Positions 54,258 through 63,565 of a stretch of DNA of 64,000 nucleotides are shown here, piece after piece. Both the position numbers and the translations under genes were made by a program. A model generated the notes under the pieces. That model was not told where the DNA came from, did not search any database, and saw only the letters and a list, made by a program, of their open reading frames with translations. Each line of letters opens with the position of its first letter. Positions within the stretch are counted from its first letter, which is position 1. Source of the DNA: CAZOWW01 sp964583765 (lineage in GTDB: Bacteria; Actinomycetota; Actinomycetes; Actinomycetales; Kineosporiaceae); NCBI GenBank assembly GCA_964583765.1, contig CAZOWW010000006.1, forward strand, positions 1 to 64,000, read 5' to 3'.

Positions 54258-54629
54258 ATGGCGGCGTGGTTGCTGCAGGTGTCACGGCGAGGCCGCCGTC
54301 TCGGCCTCAGGCGCGGTGCCGCGCGAAGCGGCCAGCCCCGCCCCCGTCGGTGGGCCCCCCACCACCGAAAGCCGGAAGCCGATGATCCCTTCGAGGTGCT
54401 GTCGGCGCAGCTGGCACTGGCACGCCTCGAGGGGCAACTGCGCGCCCTCGACCAGGACGACAACTTGTTCGCCAAGGCACACCACCTCTACGCCACGCTG
54501 CAGGCCTATGAACAGGTGCTGCTGGAGGCCTGCCGGCTGGCCGGGGTCCGGCTGCCGCGGATCCGGGACGCCGAGGTGCGGCGCATGCTGGCGGAGGTGG
54601 AGCTGCGGTCGCGCGGATGGACCTGGTGA
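54258..54629 (+). CDS. Conserved hypothetical helical protein
   Basis: 123 residues, family not recognised. The basic N-terminus (VSRRGRRLGLRRGAAR) precedes a helical domain (DPFEVLSAQLALARLEGQL, then LFAKAHHLYATLQAYEQVLLEACRLAGV, then AEVRRMLAEVELRSRGW). The helical part looks like a genuine conserved protein, whereas the N-terminal 40 residues could be dispensable. ATG 54258 is the first reasonable start; its ribosome site is weak. It stands alone between topA and the MFS-kinase gene. Confidence 0.7.
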   Translation: MAAWLLQVSRRGRRLGLRRGAARSGQPRPRRWAPHHRKPEADDPFEVLSAQLALARLEGQLRALDQDDNLFAKAHHLYATLQAYEQVLLEACRLAGVRLPRIRDAEVRRMLAEVELRSRGWTW

Positions 54630-55009
54630 GCGAGCCGTGCCGGATGGAGCGAGCGCCTGCCCGGCCACGCGGTGTCTCCTGCCGGCCGCGTGGCGGCGCG
54701 TGTTCAGACGGGGGTGTCTCCTGCCGGATTCGGCGAGCGGTCTCCGGGGGACTCCCCTGTCGAGGTGGGGAGTCGAGGTCGGGGAGCTTCCCCGGCCGGT
54801 GCCGGAGAACCGTGGCCGCGGTGTGAGGCGGAGTGTGGTGCGGCCTCTGGAGGCGGGGGCTGCGGGGGACCGTTCGGTCGACGACCTCGCGAAGCAGGTG
54901 GTGCGAGGGCGAGCCGCCGCTACTCTGTCGCGGTGGTCGAGATCCGCGACATTCGCGAGCCCCGCCAGCGGTGCCGGGGCCGGTCCCTGCTGCTCCTGGT
55001 GATGCGCTG
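54630..55009. other. Gap before the MFS-thymidylate kinase gene
   Basis: 380 bases. GGTGTCTCCTGCCGG occurs twice (about 54678 and 54715). A short frame ending in LLLLVMR overlaps the next start codon as ATGA (55007-55010 region) but has no start signal. Otherwise nothing is recognised. Confidence 0.5.
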
Positions 55010-57556
55010 ATGTGGCGGCGCAAGGGCGGCTCCGCGCCCGAGGGTGAGCCTGTGCCCGATCCGGACCCGGGCCCTCGGCCGGCGCCCGGGTTCGAGGATG
55101 CCTGGTCGGGCCCCGTGCCCGGGGCTCCTGCCTGGGGCACTGCGGCGCCGGGCGGCGGGAACGCGCCCGCTGACGTCACTGCCCCCGGTGGCCCGAGCAA
55201 CCCGCCCCCGACGACCGGGTCCGCTGTCCGGACCCCTGCGACCGGGGTGCCGACCCAGGACCACGACGTCCGCGAGGTGCTGCGCATCGTCCCGTTCCGT
55301 CGGTTGTGGTTGGCCCTGGCCGGGTCGAGCTTCGGCGACTGGTTGGGCCTGCTCGCCACCGCGGCGTTCGCCCAGCAGTTGGCCGGGAACTCCTACGCCT
55401 CCGCCAACTTCGCCGTGGCCGGGATCTTCGCCATTCGCCTGGCGCCTGCCCTGCTGCTCGGGCCGATCGCCGGGGCGGTGGCCGACCGCCTGCACCGCAA
55501 GTCGACGATGGTGCTGGGCGACCTGATCCGGGCCGCGCTGTTCGTCTCCATCCCGCTGGTCGGCACCATGTCCTGGCTCTTCGCGGCCACCGTGCTGATC
55601 GAGTGCGTGGCGTTGTTCTGGACCCCGGCCAAGGACGCCACCCTGCCCAACCTCGTGCCGCGGCGCCGGCTTGAGGCCGCGAACCAGATCAGCCTGGTCG
55701 CGACCTACGGCACCGCGCCTCTGGCAGCCCTGGCCTTCTCGGGCCTGGCGCTGCTGAACGGGGTGCTGCACAACGTGTTCGGCAGTCCTCGACCCGAAGG
55801 TCTGCAGATCGCCCTCTACACGGATGCGGCGACCTTCCTCATCTCCGCTCTGGTGATCCTCCGCCTGGACATCCCGCGACTGCCGCCCACCCCGAAGGAG
55901 GAGCGTCGCTCGCTCCTCGGCTCGATCGTCCAGGGTTGGCGTTTCGTCGCCGGTGCTCGGGTGATCCGTGGCCTGGTCGTCGGCATGCTCGGTGCCTTCG
56001 CCGCGGCCGGATTCGTGGTGGGGCTCTCGGTCAACTTCGTGCGCGACCTCGGCGCCGGACAGCCGGGCTTCGGCGCGTTGTTCGGGTCCGTGCTGTTCGG
56101 CCTGGCCACCGGCATGTGGGCCGGGCCGCGCCTGCTGCGCGAGTTCTCCCGCAGGAGGCTCTTCGGTCTCGCCCTGAGCGTTGCGGGCGTCTTCCTCGTC
56201 CTGATGGCCGCGATCCCGAACGTGGTCATGGCGTCGGTGTTCAGCGCCCTGCTCGGTGCCGCGGGCGGCATCGCCTGGGTGACCGGCTACACGCTCCTCG
56301 GCCTGGAGGTCGAGGACGCCGTGCGGGGTCGCACCTTCGCCTTCGTGCACGCCGGCGCACGCCTGGTCCTCATCCTCGTGCTGGGCGTGTCCTCGGTCCT
56401 GGCCGGAGTGATCGGCCGGCACACGATCCACTTCACCTCACGGGTGGTCGCCACCTACAACGGCGCCGCCTGGGTGTTCCTGGGCGCCGGGGTGCTGGTG
56501 TTCGCACTCGGCGTCCTCTCCTACCGAATCATGGACGATCGGTCCGGCGCGTCCCTGATCGCGGATCTCGCGTCGGCCTGGCGTGCTCAGCGTGGTCCGG
56601 TGCCGGTCGCCCCCGCCCGGGGGGACAGCGGGGTGTTCATTGTCTTCGAGGGCGGCGACGGCACCGGCAAGTCCACCCAGGCCCGGATGCTCGCCGAGTG
56701 GCTCAGCCGCGACCAGGGGCATTCCGTGGTGCTCACCCGGGAGCCGGGGTCGACGTCCCTGGGGCTGCTCCTGCGGGACGCCCTGCTCGGGCGGGCCGGC
56801 GACCTGGACGCCCGGGCCGAGGCCCTGCTCTTCGCCGCGGACCGTGCCCAGCACGTCCGGTCGGTGGTCCGGCCCGCGCTCACGGCCGGGGACATCGTGA
56901 TCTCCGATCGGTTCGCCGACTCCTCCATCGCCTACCAGGGAGCGGGGGGCGTGCTGGCAGGTGACGACATCGCCTGGTTGTCGCGCTGGGCCAGCCAGGA
57001 CCTGACCCCCGACCTGACCGTGCTGCTCGACCTCCCCGTCGACTGGGCGCGCCGTCGCCGGCTGCGGGATCCGCGGCGAGGAGGCCGCGAGGACCGGGTG
57101 GAGTCGTTGCCCCTGTCCTTCCACGACGAGGTCCGGGCCAGGTTCCTCGCCCTCGCCCGGCGGGAGCCGCACCGCTACCTCGTGCTCGACGCCAGCCTGA
57201 CCCCGGAGGAGCTCCAGGCGGAGATCCGTCGTCGGGTACGCCTGCTGCTGCCGTTGTCCACCGTGCGCAAGGTCGAGCTGGAGGCGCGACTCGGCGACGA
57301 GCACATCCGGCGCAGCCGTCGTGCGGACGCGGAGGTGGAGGTGCTGCGGATCGACGACCAGGTGCGTGCCCGCACCGAGGAGGAATCCCGCATCCGGATC
57401 GAGTCCCGCGAGCGCATGCGCCAGGAGGCCGAGCGGCTGGTGCAGGCCGAGGCCGAGGCTGCCGCCGAGGCGCAGGGCCAGGGCCAGGGCAGGGCCGTTG
57501 ACGTGGCGGACGGCGCGCCGCCGCTCTTCGACGGCGAGGGCCCGGGCCAGGGCTAG
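55010..57556 (+). CDS. tmk: MFS transporter fused to thymidylate kinase
   Basis: 848-residue fusion. Residues 1-85 are Pro-rich; about 90-510 form an MFS_3-type 12-helix transporter domain (FRRLWLALAGSSFGDWLGLL, RLHRKSTMVLGDLIRAALF). The dTMP kinase domain (about 540-745) has P-loop FEGGDGTGKSTQARML, the DR(F/Y) motif ISDRFADSSIAYQG and TREPGSTSLG. The kinase makes dTDP for DNA synthesis. The C-terminal 100 residues are a charged coiled coil (EEESRIRIESRERMRQEAER) and a Gln/Gly tail. Such fusions are known in Streptomyces and relatives at this place between topA and holB. The transported substrate is unknown. Confidence 0.92.
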   Translation: MWRRKGGSAPEGEPVPDPDPGPRPAPGFEDAWSGPVPGAPAWGTAAPGGGNAPADVTAPGGPSNPPPTTGSAVRTPATGVPTQDHDVREVLRIVPFRRLWLALAGSSFGDWLGLLATAAFAQQLAGNSYASANFAVAGIFAIRLAPALLLGPIAGAVADRLHRKSTMVLGDLIRAALFVSIPLVGTMSWLFAATVLIECVALFWTPAKDATLPNLVPRRRLEAANQISLVATYGTAPLAALAFSGLALLNGVLHNVFGSPRPEGLQIALYTDAATFLISALVILRLDIPRLPPTPKEERRSLLGSIVQGWRFVAGARVIRGLVVGMLGAFAAAGFVVGLSVNFVRDLGAGQPGFGALFGSVLFGLATGMWAGPRLLREFSRRRLFGLALSVAGVFLVLMAAIPNVVMASVFSALLGAAGGIAWVTGYTLLGLEVEDAVRGRTFAFVHAGARLVLILVLGVSSVLAGVIGRHTIHFTSRVVATYNGAAWVFLGAGVLVFALGVLSYRIMDDRSGASLIADLASAWRAQRGPVPVAPARGDSGVFIVFEGGDGTGKSTQARMLAEWLSRDQGHSVVLTREPGSTSLGLLLRDALLGRAGDLDARAEALLFAADRAQHVRSVVRPALTAGDIVISDRFADSSIAYQGAGGVLAGDDIAWLSRWASQDLTPDLTVLLDLPVDWARRRRLRDPRRGGREDRVESLPLSFHDEVRARFLALARREPHRYLVLDASLTPEELQAEIRRRVRLLLPLSTVRKVELEARLGDEHIRRSRRADAEVEVLRIDDQVRARTEEESRIRIESRERMRQEAERLVQAEAEAAAEAQGQGQGRAVDVADGAPPLFDGEGPGQG

Positions 57557-57789
57557 GGCTAGGGACCGGGCGGGCCTCCCGGCGTCGGGCGGGCCTGGGG
57601 CGGGGCGGCGTCCGGCGGGCCCGATGCGGTAGTGGGGCGCCGTCGTGCGAAGGTGGTGCTCGGTCCCCAGGCCTGGTGCGACCGGCCTGAGGTGCCCGCG
57701 GTCTCGGCAGGAGGAGTGTGGACGGGTGAGCAGCGAGAGCGTGCGGCACCGGAGCCGGGGTCGTGCATGAGCACCTGGGACGAGCGCGC

Positions 57790-58974
57790 ATGAGCATCTG
57801 GGAAGAGGTCGTCGGTCAGGATGCCGCCGTGGCCGTCCTGCAACGCGCCGCCCGGGCGGCGCACGAACCGGGTGCCGCCGGCATGACCCACGCCTGGCTG
57901 ATCACCGGGCCCCCGGGATCGGGCCGCTCCGTCGCCGCCCGGGCCTTCGCCGCCGCCCTGCAGTGCGTCGAGAGCGGCTGCGGTCGCTGCCACGAGTGCC
58001 AGACGGCGCATTCGGGTGCCCACGCGGACGTCACCGTGGTGACCACCGAGCACGTCACGCTCAAGGTCGACGACGTCCGGCCGCTCGTCCAACTGGCCCA
58101 GCAGCGGCCGTCGTCCGGGCAGTGGCGGGTCATCGTGATCGAGGACGCCGACCGCCTCAACGACACCTCCGGCAACCTGCTGCTCAAGGCGATCGAGGAA
58201 CCGCCCCCTCGCACCGTCTGGCTGCTCTGCGCCCCGAGTCCGCAGGACGTCCTGGTCACCATCCGGTCCCGATGCCGTCAGGTGGGGTTGCGGATACCCC
58301 CTGCCGAGGCCGTGGCCGAACTGCTCGTGCGGCGGGACGGCGCCGATCCGGCGATCGCGGGGTTCGCGGCGAGGGCTTCCGGTGGCCACATCGGCCTCGC
58401 CCGACGGCTCGCCCTGGACGAGGACGCGCGGGGCCGCCGCCGTGAGGTGCTCCGTCTGCCCGAGACCCTGACCGGGGTGGGCGCTGCCGTGCTGGCGGCG
58501 GGCCGGCTGGTCGATGTGGCCACGGAGGAGTCGAAGGCGGCCACCTCCGAGCGGGACGGCGTCGAGCGGTCCGAGCTGCTGCGGGCCCTCGGTGCGGACG
58601 CCGGGGCCCGGACCCAGCCGCCGGTCGTCCGGTCACAGTTGCGTCAACTCGAGGAGAACCAGAAGCGTCGGGCCACCCGGGCACACCGGGATGTTCTGGA
58701 CCGCACCCTCATCGACCTGTTGTCGCTGTACCGTGATGTGCTCGTCGTGCAGTTGGGCGCGGACCGGTCCGAGGATGAACCTGGGACCGGGGTCGGGTTG
58801 GTGAACGCCGAACTGCGGGCCCAGATCGAGCGACTGGCGCGCTCGGCCAGCCCAGAGGAGACGGTGCGTCGGATGACCGCGATCCGGACGGCCCGGGAGC
58901 GACTGGCGGCCAATGTGGCCCCGCTGCTCGCTCTGGAGGCGCTGATGGTCGTGCTCACTCACCGTCGTGGATAA
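57790..58974 (+). CDS. holB: DNA polymerase III subunit delta'
   Basis: 394-residue clamp-loader subunit. The AAA+ P-loop is altered (GPPGSGRSVAARAFA, Arg in place of Lys), as expected for the non-hydrolysing delta'. A four-Cys zinc module follows (CVESGCGRCHEC), then VIVIEDADRLNDTSGNLLLKAIEEPP. It opens and closes the sliding clamp with delta and tau/gamma. The ATG at 57790 has a weak upstream site, and another in-frame ATG lies 24 bases upstream; alignment favours MSIWEEVVGQ as the start. Confidence 0.94.
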   Translation: MSIWEEVVGQDAAVAVLQRAARAAHEPGAAGMTHAWLITGPPGSGRSVAARAFAAALQCVESGCGRCHECQTAHSGAHADVTVVTTEHVTLKVDDVRPLVQLAQQRPSSGQWRVIVIEDADRLNDTSGNLLLKAIEEPPPRTVWLLCAPSPQDVLVTIRSRCRQVGLRIPPAEAVAELLVRRDGADPAIAGFAARASGGHIGLARRLALDEDARGRRREVLRLPETLTGVGAAVLAAGRLVDVATEESKAATSERDGVERSELLRALGADAGARTQPPVVRSQLRQLEENQKRRATRAHRDVLDRTLIDLLSLYRDVLVVQLGADRSEDEPGTGVGLVNAELRAQIERLARSASPEETVRRMTAIRTARERLAANVAPLLALEALMVVLTHRRG

Positions 58975-59027
58975 CGCTCGGCACATGCGGTGATGCATCA
59001 CCGCCGACACGGAGGACCAGGATTCCC

Positions 59028-59171
59028 ATGCCTGAGCAGAACGGTTCGACCACGGGTCACCCCAAGACCGGAGCCCCCGCCCCGACGACGGGGACAGATG
59101 CCGGGACCACCAGTGGCACGGAGCTTGAGACCCCCAACGACCACGGCCGCCCTGCCGGGGGCAACGGCTGA
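59028..59171 (+). CDS. Small Thr/Gly-rich protein, unknown
   Basis: A 47-residue frame beginning MPEQNGSTTGHPKTG and ending DHGRPAGGNG, with GGAGGA 11 bases upstream. It is hydrophilic, with no helix or membrane segment, and probably disordered. Codon choice is like nearby genes. It is below usual gene-finder cut-offs and may be chance. Confidence 0.35.
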   Translation: MPEQNGSTTGHPKTGAPAPTTGTDAGTTSGTELETPNDHGRPAGGNG

Positions 59172-59321
59172 ATCGTCGGACGGACGATGTGGCCGGTCGC
59201 AACGACGCGGCCGGCCGCCCGTTCGGGGACGGCCGGTGAGCCCCAACCCGGACGGATGAACTCTCGGCGGACCCGATCGACCCGGCGGGGACGGTCAGCA
59301 GATGGGGGGCGGACCGACCGG

Positions 59322-62300
59322 TCAGGTGGGGGACTCGAGCAGCCGGAGGCGGTGCGTCATGGCCGCTGCCTCGCCCCGATTGCGTGCCCCCAACTTGGTG
59401 AGGATCCGCGATACGTGGACTGAGGCGGTCTTCTCGCTCATTGAGAGCGTGCGGCTGATCTGTCGGTTGGTCGCCCCCTCGACGAGGTGTGACAGGACCT
59501 CGACCTCGCGTGGGGTGAGACCGAGCGCCGCAGCCCGTTCGGGGACCCGCTTCGCCGCGACCGTGCGCTTCGAGGAGCCGTCGAGGTCCAGCTGCGCCCG
59601 CGTGGCTGTGGCCAGCACGAGCTCGGCGAGTGGGGATGCGCCGAGCCTTCGGGCGTTCTCGAGCGCGATGCGCAGGGTTGCGGCTGCCTTCTGCCGCCGG
59701 CGCTGGGTCAGGGCGGCTTCCCCGAGCCGCAGGTGGGCGTAGGCGTACAGGTAAGGGCGGCGGAGCAGTTGTGCCTGCTGGGCGACCTCCTGCCAGGCAG
59801 CGGTCGCGGTGAGCGGGCCGCTCCCCCCGGCGACCTCTCCCGGGATCCGCCTGGCCTCGGCCGCGGCCAGACTCGCCTCCAACCGTGCGTCCGGATGGTG
59901 GGCCACCCGGGCGGCGGTGTCATGCAGGAGCAGCGTGAGCTCGAGGCATCGCGCGGGGAGACTGAGCCCGGGCATCGTCCCGGCATCGGCCTCGATCCGT
60001 AGGGCGACCGCCAGCACGTCGATCTTGGTCTCGAACTCCTCGCTGCCGAGCAGGCGCGCCAACGCGGTGTCGACGTGTCCCCTCGCGGAGGCGACCTCGC
60101 CGGCGGCCAGAGCCTGTTCGGCAAGAAGGCGGGCGACGGTGGCACGCTCGTCCGGTTCGCGCATGGTCACGCCTAGGGACACGACCCGGTCGATCGTGGC
60201 CGCGGCCACGGCGGCGTCCCCTCGGAGGAGTTCGATCTTCGCGCGGCAGGCGAGCATCTGGAATGCGTACCGGGGCGCCGGCCGGCGCCGGAGGCCGTTC
60301 TGCAGCAGGTCCCTGGCCTCGTCCCACTGGCCGAGGTCGAACAGGGCGTCGGTGGCGTTGCACAACGCGGCGTGCGCCAGCGGCGGCAAGGACTGTCGTT
60401 CGCCGAACTCGCGGAGCTCCCGCCGGGCCAGCTCGACCGCCTCGGACGTGCGTCCCCGGTTCTGCAGCACGTAGACGACGTTCGCGACATAGCGCCAGCG
60501 TTCCTCCTGCGCGCCGTGCTCGACTGCGATGTCACGGCCCTTGGCCAGCAGGGCCAGACCCTCGCTCTCGTTGCCCTCGCGTGCCACGAGCGTCCCCAAG
60601 GTGACCAGTGCGCTCGCCAGCGCCACCGGTTCGCCGGCCCGTTCAGCGACGGCGAGGGCCTCGCGGGCCTGGTCCCGGGCAGCGGCGAAGTGACCCGCCA
60701 TGGTCAGCGACCGGGCATGGGCCGCCCGCACCCGGGCAGCGGCCGGGGACTCGGGGAAGGTCGAGATCTCGGCCAGCGCGCGCTCGTAGGCTGCCACCGA
60801 GCCCTCGTCGTCCCCCGCCTCGCGGCGGAATCCCCCCAGCCGTTCCCAGACATGCGCGCGCTGGTCCGGGGTCACGCTGAGCTCAGCGGCCGAGGCGAGC
60901 AGGGTGAGCCCGCGGTCCAGCTCCCCGGCCAGCCGTGCCACCTCCGCGACTTCCGTGATCAGGGACGCCTGCGCGCCGGGATCCTGCTGGGTCAGGGTGC
61001 TGGTGGTCACCGAGAGCACATGCTCGTACTGGGCGAGCGCCTCCGGGAAGGCGCTGACCGCGCGGGCGGTGCGGGCCGCGGTGAGTGCCGACCGGCGGGC
61101 CTCGGCGTGCTTGCCCGAGCGCCACCAGTGCCCGGCAACCTCCGCGGCCAGCCCGGGATCGGGGGTCAGCGCGGAGGATGTCGCGGCGAGCGCGGTGGCG
61201 GCGGCCTCGTGCAGCAGCCGCCGGTCGCCGGGGAGCAGTTCGTGGTAGATGACCTCGCGGTCGAGTCCGTGCCGGAACCGGTAGCCGTCCCCGACCGGCC
61301 ACAGCAGCCCGGTCCCGGTCGCGGCGTGCACCGCGGTGGAGCGCTCGGCGGATGAGGACTCCGGCAGCAGCGCGGCCAGCACCGTCTCGAGCAGGCCGTG
61401 GTCGCTGGTGGTGCCCAGGACGGCGGCCGCCGCGAGGGCGGCCCGGACCTCGGGCGGGGCACGGCGGAGTCGCTCCGTGACCGCGGCGGTCAGCGATCGG
61501 GGGAGCGGGGCTCCCGCGTGGTCTGCGACATGGGTGGCCAGCTCCCAGGCGACGAGCGGGTTCCCCTCGGCCCGGGCGACCACGGCGGCGAGCGCGAGGT
61601 CCACGGCGGCAGCGGTATCTCCGGCGGGGGCGGGTCGGGGATCCCCCGCGGAAGCAGAGGCGGGGCGGGGATCGGCGATGAGCGCACGGATCTCCGCGTC
61701 GCCGAGCGGGGGCAGGGAGAGGCGTTGCACCCCCGGCAGGCGCTGCAGGTGGTCGAAGATCGCGGGCAGGGTCTCGCCGTCCACCCGTCCCGCCGACTCC
61801 CGGGCGGTGCCCACGACGAGCAGGCGTTCGGAGACCAGGTTCCTGGCCAGGAACACGAGCAGGGCGAGGCTGGAACGGTCGGCCCAGTGCAGGTCCTCCA
61901 GGACGAGCACCAGGGCGGCCTGCTCGGTGAGCGTCTCGAGGGTCCCGAGGAAGTCGGCCAGTCGGTCGAAGCCCGGGTCCGCGTCGGAACGGGCGGGGTC
62001 GGGAGTGGTCGAGGCCGGACGGGGTCTCACCCAGGTGAGCCCTGCCGGGTCCCCGAGCCGTCGCATGGCCTCGGCGAACGGCCCGAAGGGAACCTGGGCG
62101 GCGGCCAGGCCCGGGATGTCCACACAGCCGCCCACCGCGGCCCGGAAACCGGCCGCGGCCAGCCGGGTGGTGGCCTCGGCGACGAGCCGTGATTTGCCCA
62201 CGCCCGCGTCGCCCGTCACCAGGACCAGGCGGGGCCTGCCCTTGGCAGCGGCATGGGCCTGCCCCAGAACGGCGGCGAGCTCGGCTTCCCTCCCGATGAA

Positions 62301-62327
62301 GGCGGGTGTATCAGGTGCGGCCGGCAC
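59322..62327 (-). CDS. Large LuxR-family ATPase regulator (LAL/MalT-like)
   Basis: 1001-residue regulator. An AAA ATPase domain (P-loop TGDAGVGKSRLVAEA, Walker B LVLVLEDLHWADR), a long helical TPR-like middle and a C-terminal LuxR HTH (LTPREVEVLSHLVEGATNRQISRTLSMSEKTASVHVSRIL) are clear. Such LAL proteins are ATP-dependent activators responding to unknown signals. It is divergent from the ECF sigma gene. The start is a GTG at 62327; CAGAAT six bases upstream could be a leaderless -10. A target cannot be inferred from context. Confidence 0.92.
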   Translation of the reverse strand: MPAAPDTPAFIGREAELAAVLGQAHAAAKGRPRLVLVTGDAGVGKSRLVAEATTRLAAAGFRAAVGGCVDIPGLAAAQVPFGPFAEAMRRLGDPAGLTWVRPRPASTTPDPARSDADPGFDRLADFLGTLETLTEQAALVLVLEDLHWADRSSLALLVFLARNLVSERLLVVGTARESAGRVDGETLPAIFDHLQRLPGVQRLSLPPLGDAEIRALIADPRPASASAGDPRPAPAGDTAAAVDLALAAVVARAEGNPLVAWELATHVADHAGAPLPRSLTAAVTERLRRAPPEVRAALAAAAVLGTTSDHGLLETVLAALLPESSSAERSTAVHAATGTGLLWPVGDGYRFRHGLDREVIYHELLPGDRRLLHEAAATALAATSSALTPDPGLAAEVAGHWWRSGKHAEARRSALTAARTARAVSAFPEALAQYEHVLSVTTSTLTQQDPGAQASLITEVAEVARLAGELDRGLTLLASAAELSVTPDQRAHVWERLGGFRREAGDDEGSVAAYERALAEISTFPESPAAARVRAAHARSLTMAGHFAAARDQAREALAVAERAGEPVALASALVTLGTLVAREGNESEGLALLAKGRDIAVEHGAQEERWRYVANVVYVLQNRGRTSEAVELARRELREFGERQSLPPLAHAALCNATDALFDLGQWDEARDLLQNGLRRRPAPRYAFQMLACRAKIELLRGDAAVAAATIDRVVSLGVTMREPDERATVARLLAEQALAAGEVASARGHVDTALARLLGSEEFETKIDVLAVALRIEADAGTMPGLSLPARCLELTLLLHDTAARVAHHPDARLEASLAAAEARRIPGEVAGGSGPLTATAAWQEVAQQAQLLRRPYLYAYAHLRLGEAALTQRRRQKAAATLRIALENARRLGASPLAELVLATATRAQLDLDGSSKRTVAAKRVPERAAALGLTPREVEVLSHLVEGATNRQISRTLSMSEKTASVHVSRILTKLGARNRGEAAAMTHRLRLLESPT

Positions 62328-62656
62328 ATGCTCATTCTGCCGAAGGGATCACGAGACCCGTCCACCGAGGGCTTGATTCCCCGGCCGCGGCACGTGGTGG
62401 GCCCACTTCGGGTGGACTCTCGCGGACCCGCGTCGGGGAGAGGACGCCGGTGGACAGGCGCGCGAGAGTCCGGGTAGGTGGCGCCCGACGACCGGAACCG
62501 AGGCACTCGGACCGGAGGTACCCGAGCCTGGGGTAAGGGAATTGCGAGCGTGCGGTAAGACTTTCTCCGGATCCGCGAGCAGCTCCCGCAGCGAAGGATC
62601 TGGGCCAGCCACTCGCCCCGCCCGTACCCACGGGCCGTGATCCGACGGAGTTCGCC
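62328..62656. other. Divergent intergenic region, LuxR regulator / ECF sigma
   Basis: 329 bases. The right half is AT-richer (GGGAATTGCGAGCGTGCGGTAAGAC around 62535-62560 in total), a possible sigma promoter, but I cannot pair -35 and -10 with confidence. Confidence 0.4.
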
Positions 62657-63253
62657 ATGGCAATGTCCTTCGATGCCGGTGACGTGCATGCCAGTTACGG
62701 AGCGCTCGTGGTGGCGGCCCGAGCCGGCGACCGGGACGCCATCCCGGAACTGGTGCGGCGGCTCACCCCGACCCTGTGGCGGGTGGCGCGCTCGCATCGC
62801 CTCGACACCGACACCTGCCAGGACATCATCCAGAACACCTGGCTTGCCTTCGCGGAGCACATGCACACGATCCGCGACCCGCAGTCGGTGGCGGCCTGGC
62901 TCATGATGACGGCGAGGCGTTCCTGCCTGGCCGAGCTCCGGCGGACCCGGAGGGTCGACCTCTCGGAGATCGACGGCGTCGAGCCACCTGAGACTGCTCC
63001 CCGCCCCGACCAGGAGGTCTGCGACGCCGACCGCGACCGCCGGCTCTGGCGGGCCATCTCGCGGCTGCCCGAGCGCGACCGGCTCCTGCTGAGCCTGCTC
63101 GTGGCGACCCCGCCACCGCCCTACACGCAGATCGCCGAGATCTGCGAGATGCCGGTCGGGAGCATCGGGCCGACCCGCGCGAGGTGCCTGCAGCGGCTGC
63201 GACGCGAGTTGCGCAGTGAGGGCTGGGACGACCCCGCCCTGCTGGCCAACTGA
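62657..63253 (+). CDS. ECF-type RNA polymerase sigma factor
   Basis: 198 residues. Region 2 contains DIIQNTWLAFAEHMHTI and SVAAWLMMTARRSCLAELRR; region 4 contains LPERDRLLLSLLVA and the HTH ...IAEICEMPVGSIGPTRARCLQRLRREL. No anti-sigma gene follows directly. The linker between the domains is short. The ATG has a GGAG site six bases upstream. The regulon is unknown. Confidence 0.92.
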   Translation: MAMSFDAGDVHASYGALVVAARAGDRDAIPELVRRLTPTLWRVARSHRLDTDTCQDIIQNTWLAFAEHMHTIRDPQSVAAWLMMTARRSCLAELRRTRRVDLSEIDGVEPPETAPRPDQEVCDADRDRRLWRAISRLPERDRLLLSLLVATPPPPYTQIAEICEMPVGSIGPTRARCLQRLRRELRSEGWDDPALLAN

Positions 63254-63565
63254 TCGCCGTGCGCGATCGGCGTAATTGCTGACCGTTGGGCGAGATCGGC
63301 GGACCTGTCCGACGTTGTGGTTGCTGTTCGATGTCCTGGTTGAGGTCCTGTGTTGAGGTCGCCGTCCGATGTCGCGGTCGTCGTCCGATGTCGTGGTTGT
63401 GGTCCGGCGTCGTGGTCCGGTCCTCGGTCGGGGATCGTCACAGCCGGCGGCCGGCGTGATCCTCGAAGCGGGGACGTGCTCCGGTCGGGATCGAGATCGT
63501 GTTCCGATCGGGATCGAGATCGTGGGGGGATTCGGGGCTTGCGGGGGGTCAGGTAGTTTCGGGTC
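63254..63565. other. Repeat-rich gap before the lipoprotein gene
   Basis: 312 bases of degenerate repeats: GTCCGATGTCGTGGTTG-like words (about 63320-63420) and two copies of TCGGGATCGAGATCGTG (about 63485 and 63507). The lipoprotein -10 is at the right end. No gene recognised. Confidence 0.6.
63554..63559 (+). promoter_or_regulatory. -10 box of the lipoprotein hydrolase gene (leaderless)
   Basis: TAGTTT, then CGGGTC, then GTG at 63566, without a ribosome site. Confidence 0.5.

Noticed and set aside
54672..55010. Plus-strand frame ending ATGA-coupled to the MFS-kinase start
   Set aside because: Gly/Arg-rich repeat-like protein without a ribosome site; coupling may be chance.
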